Assembly (NCBI RefSeq): GCF_900168115.1 | Contig: NZ_FUZC01000006.1 | Coordinates: 124,001 to 188,000, forward strand | Direction: 5' to 3' | Source: Salegentibacter salinarum | GTDB taxonomy: Bacteria > Bacteroidota > Bacteroidia > Flavobacteriales > Flavobacteriaceae | Length of the DNA stretch: 64,000 nucleotides | Shown here: piece after piece, positions 43,041 to 53,500 of the stretch | Position numbering within the stretch: the stretch's first letter is position 1 | Layout: every line of letters starts with the position of its first letter | Made by a program: the position numbers and the translations under genes | The notes under the pieces: model-generated | Databases searched by the model: none | What the model was told of the DNA's origin: nothing | Seen by the model: only the letters and a program-made list of their open reading frames with translations

Positions 43041-44446
43041 TGATGTGGAGACTTATAGGATTGTTTTTAGTTATTTCAGGAACGGTTGTAGGCCAGAACA
43101 AACCGCTGCTGTTTAATGTAGACGATTTGCCCCAGACTTTAATGAGTAATCCCGGCGCTCAAATAAATTTTACCGGCCATCTTGGGATTCCGTTTTTTTC
43201 TCAAATTCATCTTTCCGCCGGTTCCACGGGAGCGGATCTCTACGATGTTTTTGCCAATGATGGCACAAATATTAATACCCGAATTCAGGAAGCCATGCGC
43301 AATATGGATTCCAGGGATTATTTTTCTGTAAATCAGCAATTGGAAATATTTTCTATGGGTTGGAAATTAGATGGAAAAAACTACCTCTCTACGGGTATTT
43401 ATCAGGAATTGGATGTGTTTTCTTATTTCCCCAAAGATCCCGCGATACTGGCCAATGAAGGGAATAACGATTATTTAAATGAACCTTTCGATTTTAGTGA
43501 TGTCTCTTTTACCGGTGAAATTATGACGGTCTATCACCTGGGAATTAACCATAAATTTGATAACCGACTTACGGTAGGAGCAAGAGCAAAATTTTATTCC
43601 AGTATTTTTAACGCCGAAAGCACCGGCAATACGGGTAAGTTCACTACGTATACCACTCCAGAGGGGAGAAATGTCTACAATCACGAAGTTGTAGATATGA
43701 ATATTTTAATAAATACCGCAGGTTTTGCTCCTTTAAAAGAAGAGGAAGGGATGACCGTAGACCAGGCCACAGCCGAATTATTAAGTCGGTCTTTTTTTGG
43801 GGGAAACGTGGGTTTTGGACTGGATTTGGGCCTTTCTTATATTCTTCACGAGCAATTTATTCTTTCAGGTTCAGTGCAGGATCTGGGGGCAGTTTTTCAC
43901 CGCGATGAAGTAGAGAATTACAGGTATTTTGGAGCTTATGAAACCAGCGGGATAGAACCACTATTCCCTGAGTTAGATGCAAATGATGAAGCATTACCTT
44001 ACTGGGATGATTTTGAAGATGAAGTAGATAGAAATCTTAGAGATGAAACCACCAATGAATCTTACACCACCTGGCGACCTATAAAGGCAAACTTTGCTAT
44101 GGAATACGGTTTTGGCCCTGCGTTTTTACCTTGTCATTACCTAAGCGTGAAAAAAGGAAGGTATATGAATTTGCTGGGAATACAACTTAGGGGAGTAAAA
44201 CGGCCCAAAGGCTTTGTGTACTCATTTACGACCTATTGGGACAGAAAAATTAATAACAATCAGCGTTTTAAAGTGTCTTATTCTTTAGACGATTATTCTT
44301 TAACTAATATTGGCTTGATGTATACAAGAACTTTTAATAAATTTAATGTTTATCTGGCAGCCAATAATTTACTGGCCTTCCCTAATTTGGCAAAAGCGCA
44401 CAGTGCATCTCTGCAACTGGGAATGCAACTTATTTTTAATGATTAA
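43040..44446 (+). CDS. DUF5723-family outer membrane beta-barrel protein
   Basis: 468 residues; signal peptide about 1-19 (GTVVGQ). The N-terminus LMSNPGAQINFTGHLGIP, followed by repeated amphipathic strands and a final aromatic strand, is typical of the DUF5723 PorV/FadL-like barrel family of Bacteroidota. Function unknown. It is translationally coupled to the lipoprotein gene upstream and 10 bp before another exported protein. Confidence 0.8.
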   Translation: MMWRLIGLFLVISGTVVGQNKPLLFNVDDLPQTLMSNPGAQINFTGHLGIPFFSQIHLSAGSTGADLYDVFANDGTNINTRIQEAMRNMDSRDYFSVNQQLEIFSMGWKLDGKNYLSTGIYQELDVFSYFPKDPAILANEGNNDYLNEPFDFSDVSFTGEIMTVYHLGINHKFDNRLTVGARAKFYSSIFNAESTGNTGKFTTYTTPEGRNVYNHEVVDMNILINTAGFAPLKEEEGMTVDQATAELLSRSFFGGNVGFGLDLGLSYILHEQFILSGSVQDLGAVFHRDEVENYRYFGAYETSGIEPLFPELDANDEALPYWDDFEDEVDRNLRDETTNESYTTWRPIKANFAMEYGFGPAFLPCHYLSVKKGRYMNLLGIQLRGVKRPKGFVYSFTTYWDRKINNNQRFKVSYSLDDYSLTNIGLMYTRTFNKFNVYLAANNLLAFPNLAKAHSASLQLGMQLIFND

Positions 44447-44456
44447 TATTAGTTAA

Positions 44457-45341
44457 ATGAAAAGAATAATTTTTATACTCACTTTTTTTGTCTGTTCATT
44501 TCCAATGCTCGCGCAAGATCTCGATCAATATAAATATGTAATAGTTCCTGAAGAGTTTGAGTTTTCTAAAGAAAAGAATCAATTTCAGTTAAACGCACTC
44601 ACTAAATTTCTTTTTGAAAAATATGGGTTTGAGACATTGATGAAGAATGAAGAAAAACCTGCCGATCTTCAGGAGAATTATTGCCTGGGACTCAACGCTA
44701 AAGTGAAAGATAATTCCGGATTATTTGTTACCAAACTGGTAGTTCAGTTAGAAGATTGTAGAGGTAACATTGTTTATGAAACCCAAGAAGGACGAAGTAG
44801 GGAAAAAGATTATAAAACGGCACATCACGAAGCTTTGCGAAATGCTTTTAGTGATATTGAAGAATTAAATTACAGTTTTAATCCGGGTGAAGTTTCAGCT
44901 GCTGCACCTTCCAGTGATAAACAGCCACAAGCAGCAGAAAAAGCTGAAGTAGCACAAAGCGAACCCGAAACCAGGGCTCCTGAAGCTACTGAAGACGTTG
45001 AAACTCCAGCAACAGCTCCCACCGAACAAGCTGAACCCGCCGAAGTAGTTGTTGAAAATCCTATGATAGATAATGAGTCGGCAAAAGAATTGGAATTTGA
45101 AAAAGATGGCACTTCTTATTTTCTAGAAAAATCTGATTCAGGATATTCCTTTTTCCAGGAGAATTCCGAAGAACCTTTTGCGGTTTTAGCCAAATCAGGT
45201 GGAGAAAATAGCTTTTTATATAAATCCCTAACCCGCCAGGGTGTAGCTTATTTTGGCGAGGATGGTAATCTGGTAGTAGAATATCTAAACGAGGAAAATA
45301 AGTCGGTGAAACTTGTTTATAAAGCTTCGGCCAGTCAATAA
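44457..45341 (+). CDS. Hypothetical exported protein with Pro/Ala/Glu linker
   Basis: 294 residues; signal peptide about 1-19 (PMLAQ). An N-terminal domain (about 20-140) has a YKYVIVPEEFEF start resembling curli-CsgG-like or DUF4136-like stress folds, but not clearly. A low-complexity Pro/Ala/Glu linker spans about 143-205, then a small beta-rich C-terminal domain (about 210-294). Not recognised. Third gene of a possible envelope operon; overlaps the convergent rarA by 7 bp. Confidence 0.7.
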   Translation: MKRIIFILTFFVCSFPMLAQDLDQYKYVIVPEEFEFSKEKNQFQLNALTKFLFEKYGFETLMKNEEKPADLQENYCLGLNAKVKDNSGLFVTKLVVQLEDCRGNIVYETQEGRSREKDYKTAHHEALRNAFSDIEELNYSFNPGEVSAAAPSSDKQPQAAEKAEVAQSEPETRAPEATEDVETPATAPTEQAEPAEVVVENPMIDNESAKELEFEKDGTSYFLEKSDSGYSFFQENSEEPFAVLAKSGGENSFLYKSLTRQGVAYFGEDGNLVVEYLNEENKSVKLVYKASASQ

Positions 45342-46609
45342 TCATACTTGCTTTTCCATCGTTTTTTAAGAAATTCCCGCTGCGCATTTTCCCGCGGATT
45401 GTTCCCGGGATCATAGAACTTCGTATTTTTTATTTCATCGGGTAGGAATTCAGCTTCTACAAAGTTGTTTTCATGGTTGTGGGCGTATTTGTAATCTTTA
45501 CCGTACCCAATATCTTTCATTAATTTGGTTGGTGCATTTCTAATAGATAAGGGCACCGAAAGATTCCCAGTTTTCTTTACTGCACTTTGCGCCTGGTTAA
45601 TAGCCATATAAGCCGCGTTGCTTTTAGGTGAAGTGGCCAGGTAAGTTACACATTGGCTCAGTACTATTCTCGCCTCGGGAAAACCAATGGTGGTTACCGC
45701 CTGAAAGGTGTTATTCGCAATAACCAAAGCTGTTGGATTGGCATTTCCAATATCTTCACTGGCTAAAATTAGTAATCTACGGGCTATGAATTTTACATCC
45801 TCGCCGCCTTCAATCATTCTTGCGAGCCAGTACACAGCGGCATTGGGATCACTGCCACGAATAGATTTAATAAATGCCGAAATTATATCGTAATGCTGTT
45901 CCCCGGCTTTATCGTAAAGCACTGTGTTTTGCTGAACACTGTTAAAGACCAAATCATTAGTAATTTCAATGTTGCCCTGAGAAGAAGTAACTAAAAGTTC
46001 AAAAATATTAAGCAATTTTCGGGCATCGCCGCCGCTTAACCTGAGCAAGGCCTCGGTTTCCTTTAATTTTATATTCTTTGAAGCAATAATTTTATCTTCC
46101 CGCATTGCTCTTTCCAAAAGCGCCACTAAGTCTTCTTTGCTAAAGGGTTTCAGAATATAAACCTGGCAACGGGAAAGTAATGCCGAAATAACTTCAAAAC
46201 TGGGATTTTCAGTAGTAGCACCAATTAATGTTACCCAACCTTTTTCTACTGCGCCTAAAAGGGAATCTTGCTGTGATTTGCTGAAACGATGAATTTCATC
46301 AATAAAAAGAATAGGATTTTTAGTGGTAAACAAACCATCGCTTTTCTTAGCTTTTTCTATTACTTCCCGAACGTCTTTTACACCACTGCTAACTGCACTA
46401 AGTGTAAAGAAAGGTCTGTCAGAAGTTGAAGCGATGATATTGGCTAAAGTGGTTTTTCCCACACCCGGAGGTCCCCAAAAGATCATTGAAGGAATTATAC
46501 CCTGTTTAAGCTGATGTCTCAAGGCTCCTTTGGGTCCAATAAGATGCTGCTGACTTAAATAATCGTCTAAGGTTTGTGGTCTTAATCGTTCTGCTAATGG
46601 TTTGCTCAT
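45335..46609 (-). CDS. rarA: Replication-associated recombination protein RarA (MgsA)
   Basis: Clamp-loader-like AAA+ ATPase acting at stalled replication forks. 424 residues. P-loop GPPGVGKT (46-53), Walker B FIDEIHRF (102-109) and sensor 1 IGATTENPS are visible. The C-terminal tetramerisation region holds [21 protein letters not shown]. Family length normal. Single-gene unit. Confidence 0.95.
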   Translation of the reverse strand: MSKPLAERLRPQTLDDYLSQQHLIGPKGALRHQLKQGIIPSMIFWGPPGVGKTTLANIIASTSDRPFFTLSAVSSGVKDVREVIEKAKKSDGLFTTKNPILFIDEIHRFSKSQQDSLLGAVEKGWVTLIGATTENPSFEVISALLSRCQVYILKPFSKEDLVALLERAMREDKIIASKNIKLKETEALLRLSGGDARKLLNIFELLVTSSQGNIEITNDLVFNSVQQNTVLYDKAGEQHYDIISAFIKSIRGSDPNAAVYWLARMIEGGEDVKFIARRLLILASEDIGNANPTALVIANNTFQAVTTIGFPEARIVLSQCVTYLATSPKSNAAYMAINQAQSAVKKTGNLSVPLSIRNAPTKLMKDIGYGKDYKYAHNHENNFVEAEFLPDEIKNTKFYDPGNNPRENAQREFLKKRWKSKYDY

Positions 46610-46694
46610 CTGACAAAATTAGTAATTTGAATAACACTTTGTCATCTATTAACAAATGGATTCTTTTTTGTACTATTAAATCAAACTAATTCTT

Positions 46695-47480
46695 TTGAAA
46701 CAGTCTAATCCATTTGTTTTTACTACCGGCGTTTTGGGGTATCCCATCCTTTTTGTGCTGCTTATCTGGATAGTTTTCTGGTTTGAAATTCGCTTTGGGA
46801 TTAGTTTTAACAATTTTGGCGTACGCCCGGGAGAAGTTAAAGGTTTACGCGGAATTTTATTTTCACCGTTTATTCATGGAGATATCAAGCACCTTTTTAA
46901 TAATACCATTCCTCTTTTTGTGCTTTCCATGTCCCTTTTTTATTTCTACAGAAAAATTAGCTGGCCGGTTTTAATTATTGGTTTGCTTCTTACAGGAATT
47001 CTTACCTGGAGTATTGGGCGACCTGCCAACCACATTGGAGCCAGCGGCATAATTTATATGCTTGCCACATTCTTGTTTTTTAAGGGAATTTTCTCTAAAT
47101 ATTATCGCTTAGTCGCACTTTCCCTAATAGTGGTTTTTCTATATGGCGGGATGCTCTGGTATGTCACACCGATTGATCCTGAAATTTCCTGGGAAGGGCA
47201 TCTTTCCGGATTGATTTCCGGATTTATTTTATCTATTGTTTACAGGAAAAATAGCATTAAATCACCTAAATATGAATGGGAAAAACCTGAATATAAAGAG
47301 GAAGAAGATTTATTTATGCAACATTTTGATGAAAACGGGAATTTTATAGAAAGGCGTTTTGAAATTGAAGAGGAAGCTACGGATCCCCGAGACGGGGAGG
47401 ACGATACCCAGTTTAATAAGAATTCTGATAAAATAACCTATCGCTATTTTTATAAAAAATCAGAAGAAAAGAAAGAATAA
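46695..47480 (+). CDS. Rhomboid-family intramembrane serine protease
   Basis: 261 residues with about six membrane segments (12-30, 72-85, 91-107, 113-132, 138-152, 170-183). The catalytic serine is S117 in GASG and the histidine is H169 in EGHLSG; HLFNN (66-70) is the conserved TM2 motif. A charged cytoplasmic tail (about 188-261) is unusual in length. The start is TTG: an in-frame stop lies at 46677-46679 and no ATG precedes the first membrane segment. Substrates unknown. Confidence 0.88.
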   Translation: MKQSNPFVFTTGVLGYPILFVLLIWIVFWFEIRFGISFNNFGVRPGEVKGLRGILFSPFIHGDIKHLFNNTIPLFVLSMSLFYFYRKISWPVLIIGLLLTGILTWSIGRPANHIGASGIIYMLATFLFFKGIFSKYYRLVALSLIVVFLYGGMLWYVTPIDPEISWEGHLSGLISGFILSIVYRKNSIKSPKYEWEKPEYKEEEDLFMQHFDENGNFIERRFEIEEEATDPRDGEDDTQFNKNSDKITYRYFYKKSEEKKE

Positions 47481-47503
47481 ATCATAACTTCACGCTCTCA
47501 CTT

Positions 47504-48244
47504 TTAAGAGCTTTGCCTTTGTCTTATCGCTTCATATAAAAAGACTCCGCAAGCCACAGAAACATTTAAAGATTCAATTTTCCCGAACATAGGCAGTTTT
47601 GCTTTCTTATCTACACTTTTTAAAATTGAATTTGAAACTCCTTTAGCCTCATTACCCATAACTATCGCGGAAGGCTGATTAAAATCTACATCATAAACGG
47701 TATCATCTGTTTTTTCTGTAGCGGCAACAAGTTGCACCCCTGAAGATTGTAAATAGAAAACAGCATCTTTTATATGATTCACCTTTACAATAGGAAGGTT
47801 GAAAACTCCGCCGGCCGATGTTTTTACGGTATCGGCATTTAATGGGGCACCTCCTTTTTCAGGAATAATTATGGCATCAACTCCGGTGCATTCGGCGGTC
47901 CTTATAATTGCTCCAAAATTGCGGACATCAGTAATTTGGTCTAACAACAGGAAAAGGGGAGTGGGTTTTTCTTCAAGAATTTTTTCGATAGTTTCCTCAA
48001 GATTTCCAAATTTAATTGGGGAGATGGTTGCTACCACACCCTGGTGATTTCCTTTGGAAAGTTTATAAAGTTTCTCTTCGGGAACAAAGGAAATATTATA
48101 ACTGCCTTTTTGAAGAAGATGATTTAGGTCCTGGAATAACGGTCCTGAGAGACCTTTTTGTACATAAACCTTATCTATACTCTTTCCTCCCTGGATTGCT
48201 TCTATAACAGCTCTAATTCCAAAAATACGCGTAGTTTCTTCCAT
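47504..48244 (-). CDS. rlmB: 23S rRNA (guanosine-2'-O)-methyltransferase RlmB
   Basis: SPOUT-class methyltransferase for G2251 of 23S rRNA (E. coli numbering), 246 residues. An N-terminal substrate-binding domain (1-75) leads to a TrmH-type knot with VMGNEAKGVS (near 189-198) and SLNVSVACGVFLYEAIRQR at the C-terminus. Single gene; a TACCTTTG box almost abuts the ATG, suggesting a leaderless or nearly leaderless transcript. Confidence 0.93.
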   Translation of the reverse strand: MEETTRIFGIRAVIEAIQGGKSIDKVYVQKGLSGPLFQDLNHLLQKGSYNISFVPEEKLYKLSKGNHQGVVATISPIKFGNLEETIEKILEEKPTPLFLLLDQITDVRNFGAIIRTAECTGVDAIIIPEKGGAPLNADTVKTSAGGVFNLPIVKVNHIKDAVFYLQSSGVQLVAATEKTDDTVYDVDFNQPSAIVMGNEAKGVSNSILKSVDKKAKLPMFGKIESLNVSVACGVFLYEAIRQRQSS

Positions 48245-48248
48245 AGGG

Positions 48249-48256
48249 CAAAGGTA
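48249..48256 (-). promoter_or_regulatory. Possible -7 box of rlmB
   Basis: Minus-strand TACCTTTG, full match to TAnnTTTG, but only 4 bp from the ATG, so the transcript would be leaderless if the box is used. Confidence 0.3.
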
Positions 48257-48293
48257 TGCTTTGTTATGAAATTTAAATAAAGTTATAGCATAA

Positions 48294-48321
48294 AAAAAGC
48301 CACCCGGTTGGGTGGCTTTTT
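48294..48321 (-). terminator. Terminator of the susCD operon
   Basis: 12-bp stem AAAAAGCCACCC / GGGTGGCTTTTT with a 4-nt loop; on the minus strand a T-run follows. Located 20 bp after the lipoprotein stop. Confidence 0.88.
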
Positions 48322-48340
48322 AATTATTTAAAAATGGAAA

Positions 48341-49069
48341 TTAATCTTCGTCTTCAGAATCGTCCTCTTCTTCAAGAACTGTTATTTCACCTTCAGCACC
48401 TTCGGTTAATTCACCGCGTGTAGCTTCAAATTGGTAGAAAATAACATCTCCAACTTCAAGATTAAGACCACTGTAATCAAAATCACTCATGCTTACAGAT
48501 CCTTCCTCAGTAGCAAGATCTAAACCTTCAATCATCATATATTCAGCATCTTCTCCATTTTTCACCCAAAGATTTACTTCATCTATGGGGGCAGAAGTAG
48601 TGCTAACACTATATTCTAACTCAACGTCATCTAATTTGTTGATTGGAGCTTCTTCTGGATTATCATCTCCAAGAGCTACAGCTTCCACTACACTTATTGT
48701 TGCTGGGTCATCAGATACATTACCATTAGAAAGGTTGGCACGAACTCTTACTGAATAAGTAGAGTCTACGGCAAATGATCCAAGATCAGCAGCATTAAAC
48801 GTAGCCATATCTCCAGAAATATTGGCGGTAGTCAAAGTACTTCCGTCTTCAATAATTTCCACAGATTCTACTGTGACACCTTCGTCGGTAAATAATTCAA
48901 TACTTAAATCCTGATCGTAATCAAATACTGTAAGGCTTTGGGTTTGTAGGTAGGCATAGCCACCTACATCCCTTGGGTCTTCTCTATATCCGTTATCATC
49001 TGGTTCGCAAGACGATAAACCAACTACTGCAATTAGGCAGAAGCTTATATATTTCAAAATGTTTTTCAT
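48341..49069 (-). CDS. SusE-like position hypothetical lipoprotein
   Basis: 242 residues from the ATG at 49069 (an upstream ATG at 49096 is possible). Lipobox LSSC (Cys21). The mature chain is strongly acidic, with probably two Ig/FN3-like beta domains (about 30-130 and 150-235) and an EEEDDSEDED tail. It follows susD and likely acts as an accessory surface lipoprotein binding the transported substrate, as SusE/SusF do; sequence similarity to SusE is not evident to me. Confidence 0.7.
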   Translation of the reverse strand: MKNILKYISFCLIAVVGLSSCEPDDNGYREDPRDVGGYAYLQTQSLTVFDYDQDLSIELFTDEGVTVESVEIIEDGSTLTTANISGDMATFNAADLGSFAVDSTYSVRVRANLSNGNVSDDPATISVVEAVALGDDNPEEAPINKLDDVELEYSVSTTSAPIDEVNLWVKNGEDAEYMMIEGLDLATEEGSVSMSDFDYSGLNLEVGDVIFYQFEATRGELTEGAEGEITVLEEEDDSEDED

Positions 49070-49104
49070 TTTATATTTTTTAAAGTTATTGTTCAAATTA
49101 CCAA

Positions 49105-50544
49105 TTACTCTTCATCCCAGAATAAAGGAGTTTGTTGATCATCTCCACCAATAGCATCTGAAGCAGCACTCCAGTTTGCGTTGTTTAGGTTTTGCTCGTT
49201 AACTGGATAAGTGTAGCGCAATGGCACTTCTTTTCCTGTATCTTCAGGAAGGTTGAATGAAGGAGCATCAAATCTTCTCCATACATTCCATCCCTGGAAA
49301 GGATTGTCATACATTGCTAACCAGAACTGAGTGGCAAATTGCTCGTCAGAACCATCATAAGCTACATCACCGTCTGAAAGGTAATCTTCGATTTCCCCTT
49401 CAGAAACACCCCAATATTCCATAGAAGCAGTTATTGCAGCTTCGTAGTGCTCTTCAGCAGTACCACCTACTGCAAAGTTATTATCATCACTGGCAGCATC
49501 TGCAAGAAGGAATCTAACCTCTGCATAGTCCATTAGAATTCCTGGGTGAGTAGGTTCTCTAAATGCCTCTCCTACGTGAGTATAATTTTGGAAAGAATTA
49601 CTTCCTCCATACGTACCCCCTATGTATTCACCACTTGATAAATTATCATCAAGATAAGCTGATCTTCTAGGGTCATCTAATTCATTCAATGCATCCACAG
49701 CGGTGTTAGCTGCAACATAATCTGAACGGCCACTCTGAACTAAATCTTCCCAAAGAGGATTGGTGTTGGGTGGTGCTGCTTGGAATTCTAAAGTAGCATT
49801 ATCTGCATTGCTTTCAAAAACTCCATCAGAATATGCATCTTCGGCAGTTTCTTGAGCAAGCATTTCGTAACCATCAGCGTCTGAAATTTGCATAGCAAGT
49901 CGCAATTGAAGTGAATTTGCAAATTTTTCCCATTTAGCCATATCTCCTCCATAAATGGCATCTGTAGCGCCAGCAAAGCCCTGTCCTGCACTTAAATTAC
50001 CGCTGGCAGCATCTATTCTTGAGATTAAATCTTCATAAATAGTTGCGGCATCATCATAAGCTGGGTCAATATTCTCTGAGGTGCCAAAAGCTTCAGAATA
50101 AGGAATATCGCCGAAGGTGTCGACAAGAATTTGCCAGGCATAAACCTCTAAAACTTCCATTTGAGCAATTCTGGCTGTTTTTTCACCTTCACTAAGTGTT
50201 TCATCTTCCTGAACTTTTGTTTTTGCATCTTCCAGGTTGAATATAACCCATCTATATAACCTATTCCAGTGGTTTTGTGGAATACCCCGGTTGGTTAAAT
50301 CATAGTTGGGTTCATCTAAGTAAGTTGTAGAGGTCCAATATTGGGCTACGAATCTAAAAATGTTTAGGTTAACATTCGGATTAGCCATTTGGCTGGTTAA
50401 CTCTACAGTAGCATTAGTGAACAAGAAATCTGCTGCTACATCTGTCGGATTTTTTGGATCTTTATTGAGATCTTCATATTGCTCATCAGTTTGGCAAGAC
50501 CAAAGTGTTGCGAGAGCAATAAAAGTTAATATATATTTTTTCAT
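49105..50544 (-). CDS. SusD/RagB-family nutrient-binding lipoprotein
   Basis: 479 residues, lipobox LWSC (Cys17), starting the family sequence YEDLNKDPKNPTDV with helical TPR-like segments afterwards (NHWNRLYRWVIFNLEDAK, EVYAWQILVDTFGDIPYSEA). This is the SusD-like subtype with N-terminal NKDPKNP, acting as a lid for the SusC barrel. No carbohydrate-active enzyme is nearby, so substrate could be peptide or glycan. In operon with susC (11-bp gap). Confidence 0.92.
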   Translation of the reverse strand: MKKYILTFIALATLWSCQTDEQYEDLNKDPKNPTDVAADFLFTNATVELTSQMANPNVNLNIFRFVAQYWTSTTYLDEPNYDLTNRGIPQNHWNRLYRWVIFNLEDAKTKVQEDETLSEGEKTARIAQMEVLEVYAWQILVDTFGDIPYSEAFGTSENIDPAYDDAATIYEDLISRIDAASGNLSAGQGFAGATDAIYGGDMAKWEKFANSLQLRLAMQISDADGYEMLAQETAEDAYSDGVFESNADNATLEFQAAPPNTNPLWEDLVQSGRSDYVAANTAVDALNELDDPRRSAYLDDNLSSGEYIGGTYGGSNSFQNYTHVGEAFREPTHPGILMDYAEVRFLLADAASDDNNFAVGGTAEEHYEAAITASMEYWGVSEGEIEDYLSDGDVAYDGSDEQFATQFWLAMYDNPFQGWNVWRRFDAPSFNLPEDTGKEVPLRYTYPVNEQNLNNANWSAASDAIGGDDQQTPLFWDEE

Positions 50545-50555
50545 TTTAATATTTA

Positions 50556-53500
50556 TTAAAAGTTAAGTTTAAGACTTGCACCTATTTCCCTAAATGTAGG
50601 GTATGCCCCGGATTGGTATCCCTGAACGTTACCGGCACTAAGTCCTGATTCTGGATCGGAATATGGAATATTTTTGTGAATAATCCATAGGTTTCTACCA
50701 ATTAAGGAAACAGAAGCTCTTGTAAATGGTAGTCTTTCTATCATTTCTTCACCAAAAGCATAAGTTAGATTAGCCTCTCTAAGTTTTACGAAAGAAGCAT
50801 CATAAACATGACCTGCATTTGCATCTCTTGCATATCCATAAGGGTTTGCATAAGTAGAGAAGTCTGCTCTTGTACTGTTTGGTTCTCCATTTTCGTTAAC
50901 TCCTGGTAGCACAATACCTCCACCATTAGCTAATGTATTTCTCATTGGATTACCTAAATCATTGGTCCCAACAGATTGGTCGTAAACACCTGTTGCTTGA
51001 CCATACCAGGTATCAAGAGAGAAAATATCTCCACCTTTTTGAACATCAATAAGAAAACCTAAGCTAAGGTTTTTGTATTGGAATGTATTTTGTACACCCC
51101 CGGTCCAGTCTGGAAGAATATTACCAATAATCTCGTTAGAGTTTGGTGTTGTTAAGTAATATCCATTAGATCCAACAACTTTATTACCACTGTCGTCATA
51201 GATATAGTCTGTACCTCTTATAGTACCATAAGGCTCACCAGGAGTTGCGTTAATAGAAACTCCCCCTTGTAATCCAGCTAACTGAAGGTTTTTAATTCCC
51301 TGTGCAAGATTTAATACCTCACTACGGTTTCTCGCCCAGTTAATATTCATATTCCAGTTAAAATCTTCCGTTCTAATTGGATTTAGACGTAAAGAAGCTT
51401 CAAAACCTTTGTTCTCAACTGTCCCTGCATTGAAGAAAATTTCTGTAAAGCCGGAAGCCATCGATACTGGTACCGGGGTAATTTGATCTTCAGTTTGAGA
51501 ATTGTAGTAAGATACATCAAATCCAATTCTTCTATCTAAGAAATTAGCTTCAATACCTACTTCGTAAGACTTTGTTCTTTCCGGTTTCAGGCTTTCATTG
51601 TTTAAGGTTTCATTGTTTCCTGCAACGCCGGCTCCTCCGAATGGCGTACTAAGCTCATAGGTGTTAAGGACACTAAAAGGAACAGCATCGTTACCTACTT
51701 CAGCATAGTTAGCTCTTAATTTTGCAAAGCTTAGCCAATCTGCTTCCACTACGTTTGAAAGTAAGACGCTTGTAGAAATAGATGGGTAGTAGAATGTATT
51801 GTTTTCCGCCGGTAGGGTAGAAGAACGGTCTCTTCTAATTGTACCTTCAACAAAATAAGTGTCTAAGTAACCTAAACTGGCTCTTGCGTATATACCATCA
51901 ATCATTCTCGTTTCATCATATTCGTCTGGTGGTAAAATTGGATCTACACTATTACTTAATGCATAAAAACTAGGAGCATTAAGGCCACCGTTAGTTTCGG
52001 CTGTAATTGTGTTCATTTTATTCCTTCTCAGGTTCCAACCAAGGTTACCGTCAAAGTTTAATCCATCAGTAATATCAGTATTGGCATTTAAAATAAGATC
52101 GTAGTTATACTCTGCAGCTCTACCGTTGTAACGAGAGTAACTTGAAACTCCAACACTTCCTACATTTCTTCTTTCTTCCTGTATTTCATCGTAGGTGTCA
52201 AAAGAAAAACGTCCTAAAACGCTAAATACATCATTGATTTCATAATTAAGATTGAAGTTACCAAAATACCTGTTACGGGTATCTGTCTGGAAGTTTTCGT
52301 AACGTGTCCAATATGGGTTATCCGAATATATTGGGGTACGGTTAAGTGGGCTGTTAGGGTTCCACGTGATATTCTGTCCTGTTTCAAAATAAGCATCTCT
52401 CTGAGCGTAAACATCTACGTTAGCCTGATTCCACTGTCTAAAAGACTGCATTGGGTTTTCCGAATCGTAACCTGTACCATACCTACCTTTACCGTCGGTT
52501 TTAGTATAAGTTATATTGGCACCTGCGCTAAATTTATCAGTAAATTCGTGTGTTCCACTAAATTTGATAGTGTTTCTTTTAATTCTACTGTTTGGTAGAT
52601 TTCCCTGATTGTTTAGGTTAGTAACACCTAATCTAAACGAACTGGTTTCACTTCCACCATCTAAAGCTACAGAGTTTATAGCGGTATAACCTCTTTCCCA
52701 AATATCATTTGGAGTATTTTCAGCGGCTTGCCATGGGGTAGCTTGCTGATAAGTGCCTAATTGTGGGTAAATAGAATTCCATTGGTGAATTAATTGTCCA
52801 TCAAATGGAGCACCAAATGAGGCATCTTCAGTAAAAGGAGTAAATGGAATGTTAGGATCAAAACCATCAGGAAGATCTAAATTTCCATAAGTGTTGAAAA
52901 ATGGAGTGTCATAAAATGGTCCATATCCCGCACCATATTGATCCTGGTAAACAGGAAGAGTGTTGTCATCTACTGAAGTAGTCATAAAAGTAGAATTGAT
53001 AGAGATACCAATTCCTTCTTTCTTAGAGCCTTTTTTAGTTTCAATAATAATAGCTCCGTTTGCAGCTCTTGCTCCATAAAGTGCAGTTGCAGCGGCACCC
53101 TTTAAAACGTTAATAGACTCAATGTCATTTGGGTTAATGTCTGAGGCAGCATTACCATAATCATAACCACCACGTCCCTCTTGTTGATCGGTTGTGTTTG
53201 GTGTGTTATTACTAATAGGAGTACCATCAATTACAAAAAGTGCCTGGTTGTTTCCTGTTAAGGAAGCGTTACCACGAATCACAATGTTTGTAGATCCACC
53301 CATTGTACCAGAACTTTTAATAGAAAGTCCGGCTACCTTACCAGATAGTGAGTTCATGAAGTTTTGTGTTGGTACATCAGAAACTTCGGACCCCTGAACT
53401 TCCTGGGTTGCATATCCTAAAGATTTCTTTTCCCGTTGAATACCTAAAGCGGTAACAACAACTTCATCTAATTGGGCAGAGTCTGTGGTTAATGTGACAT

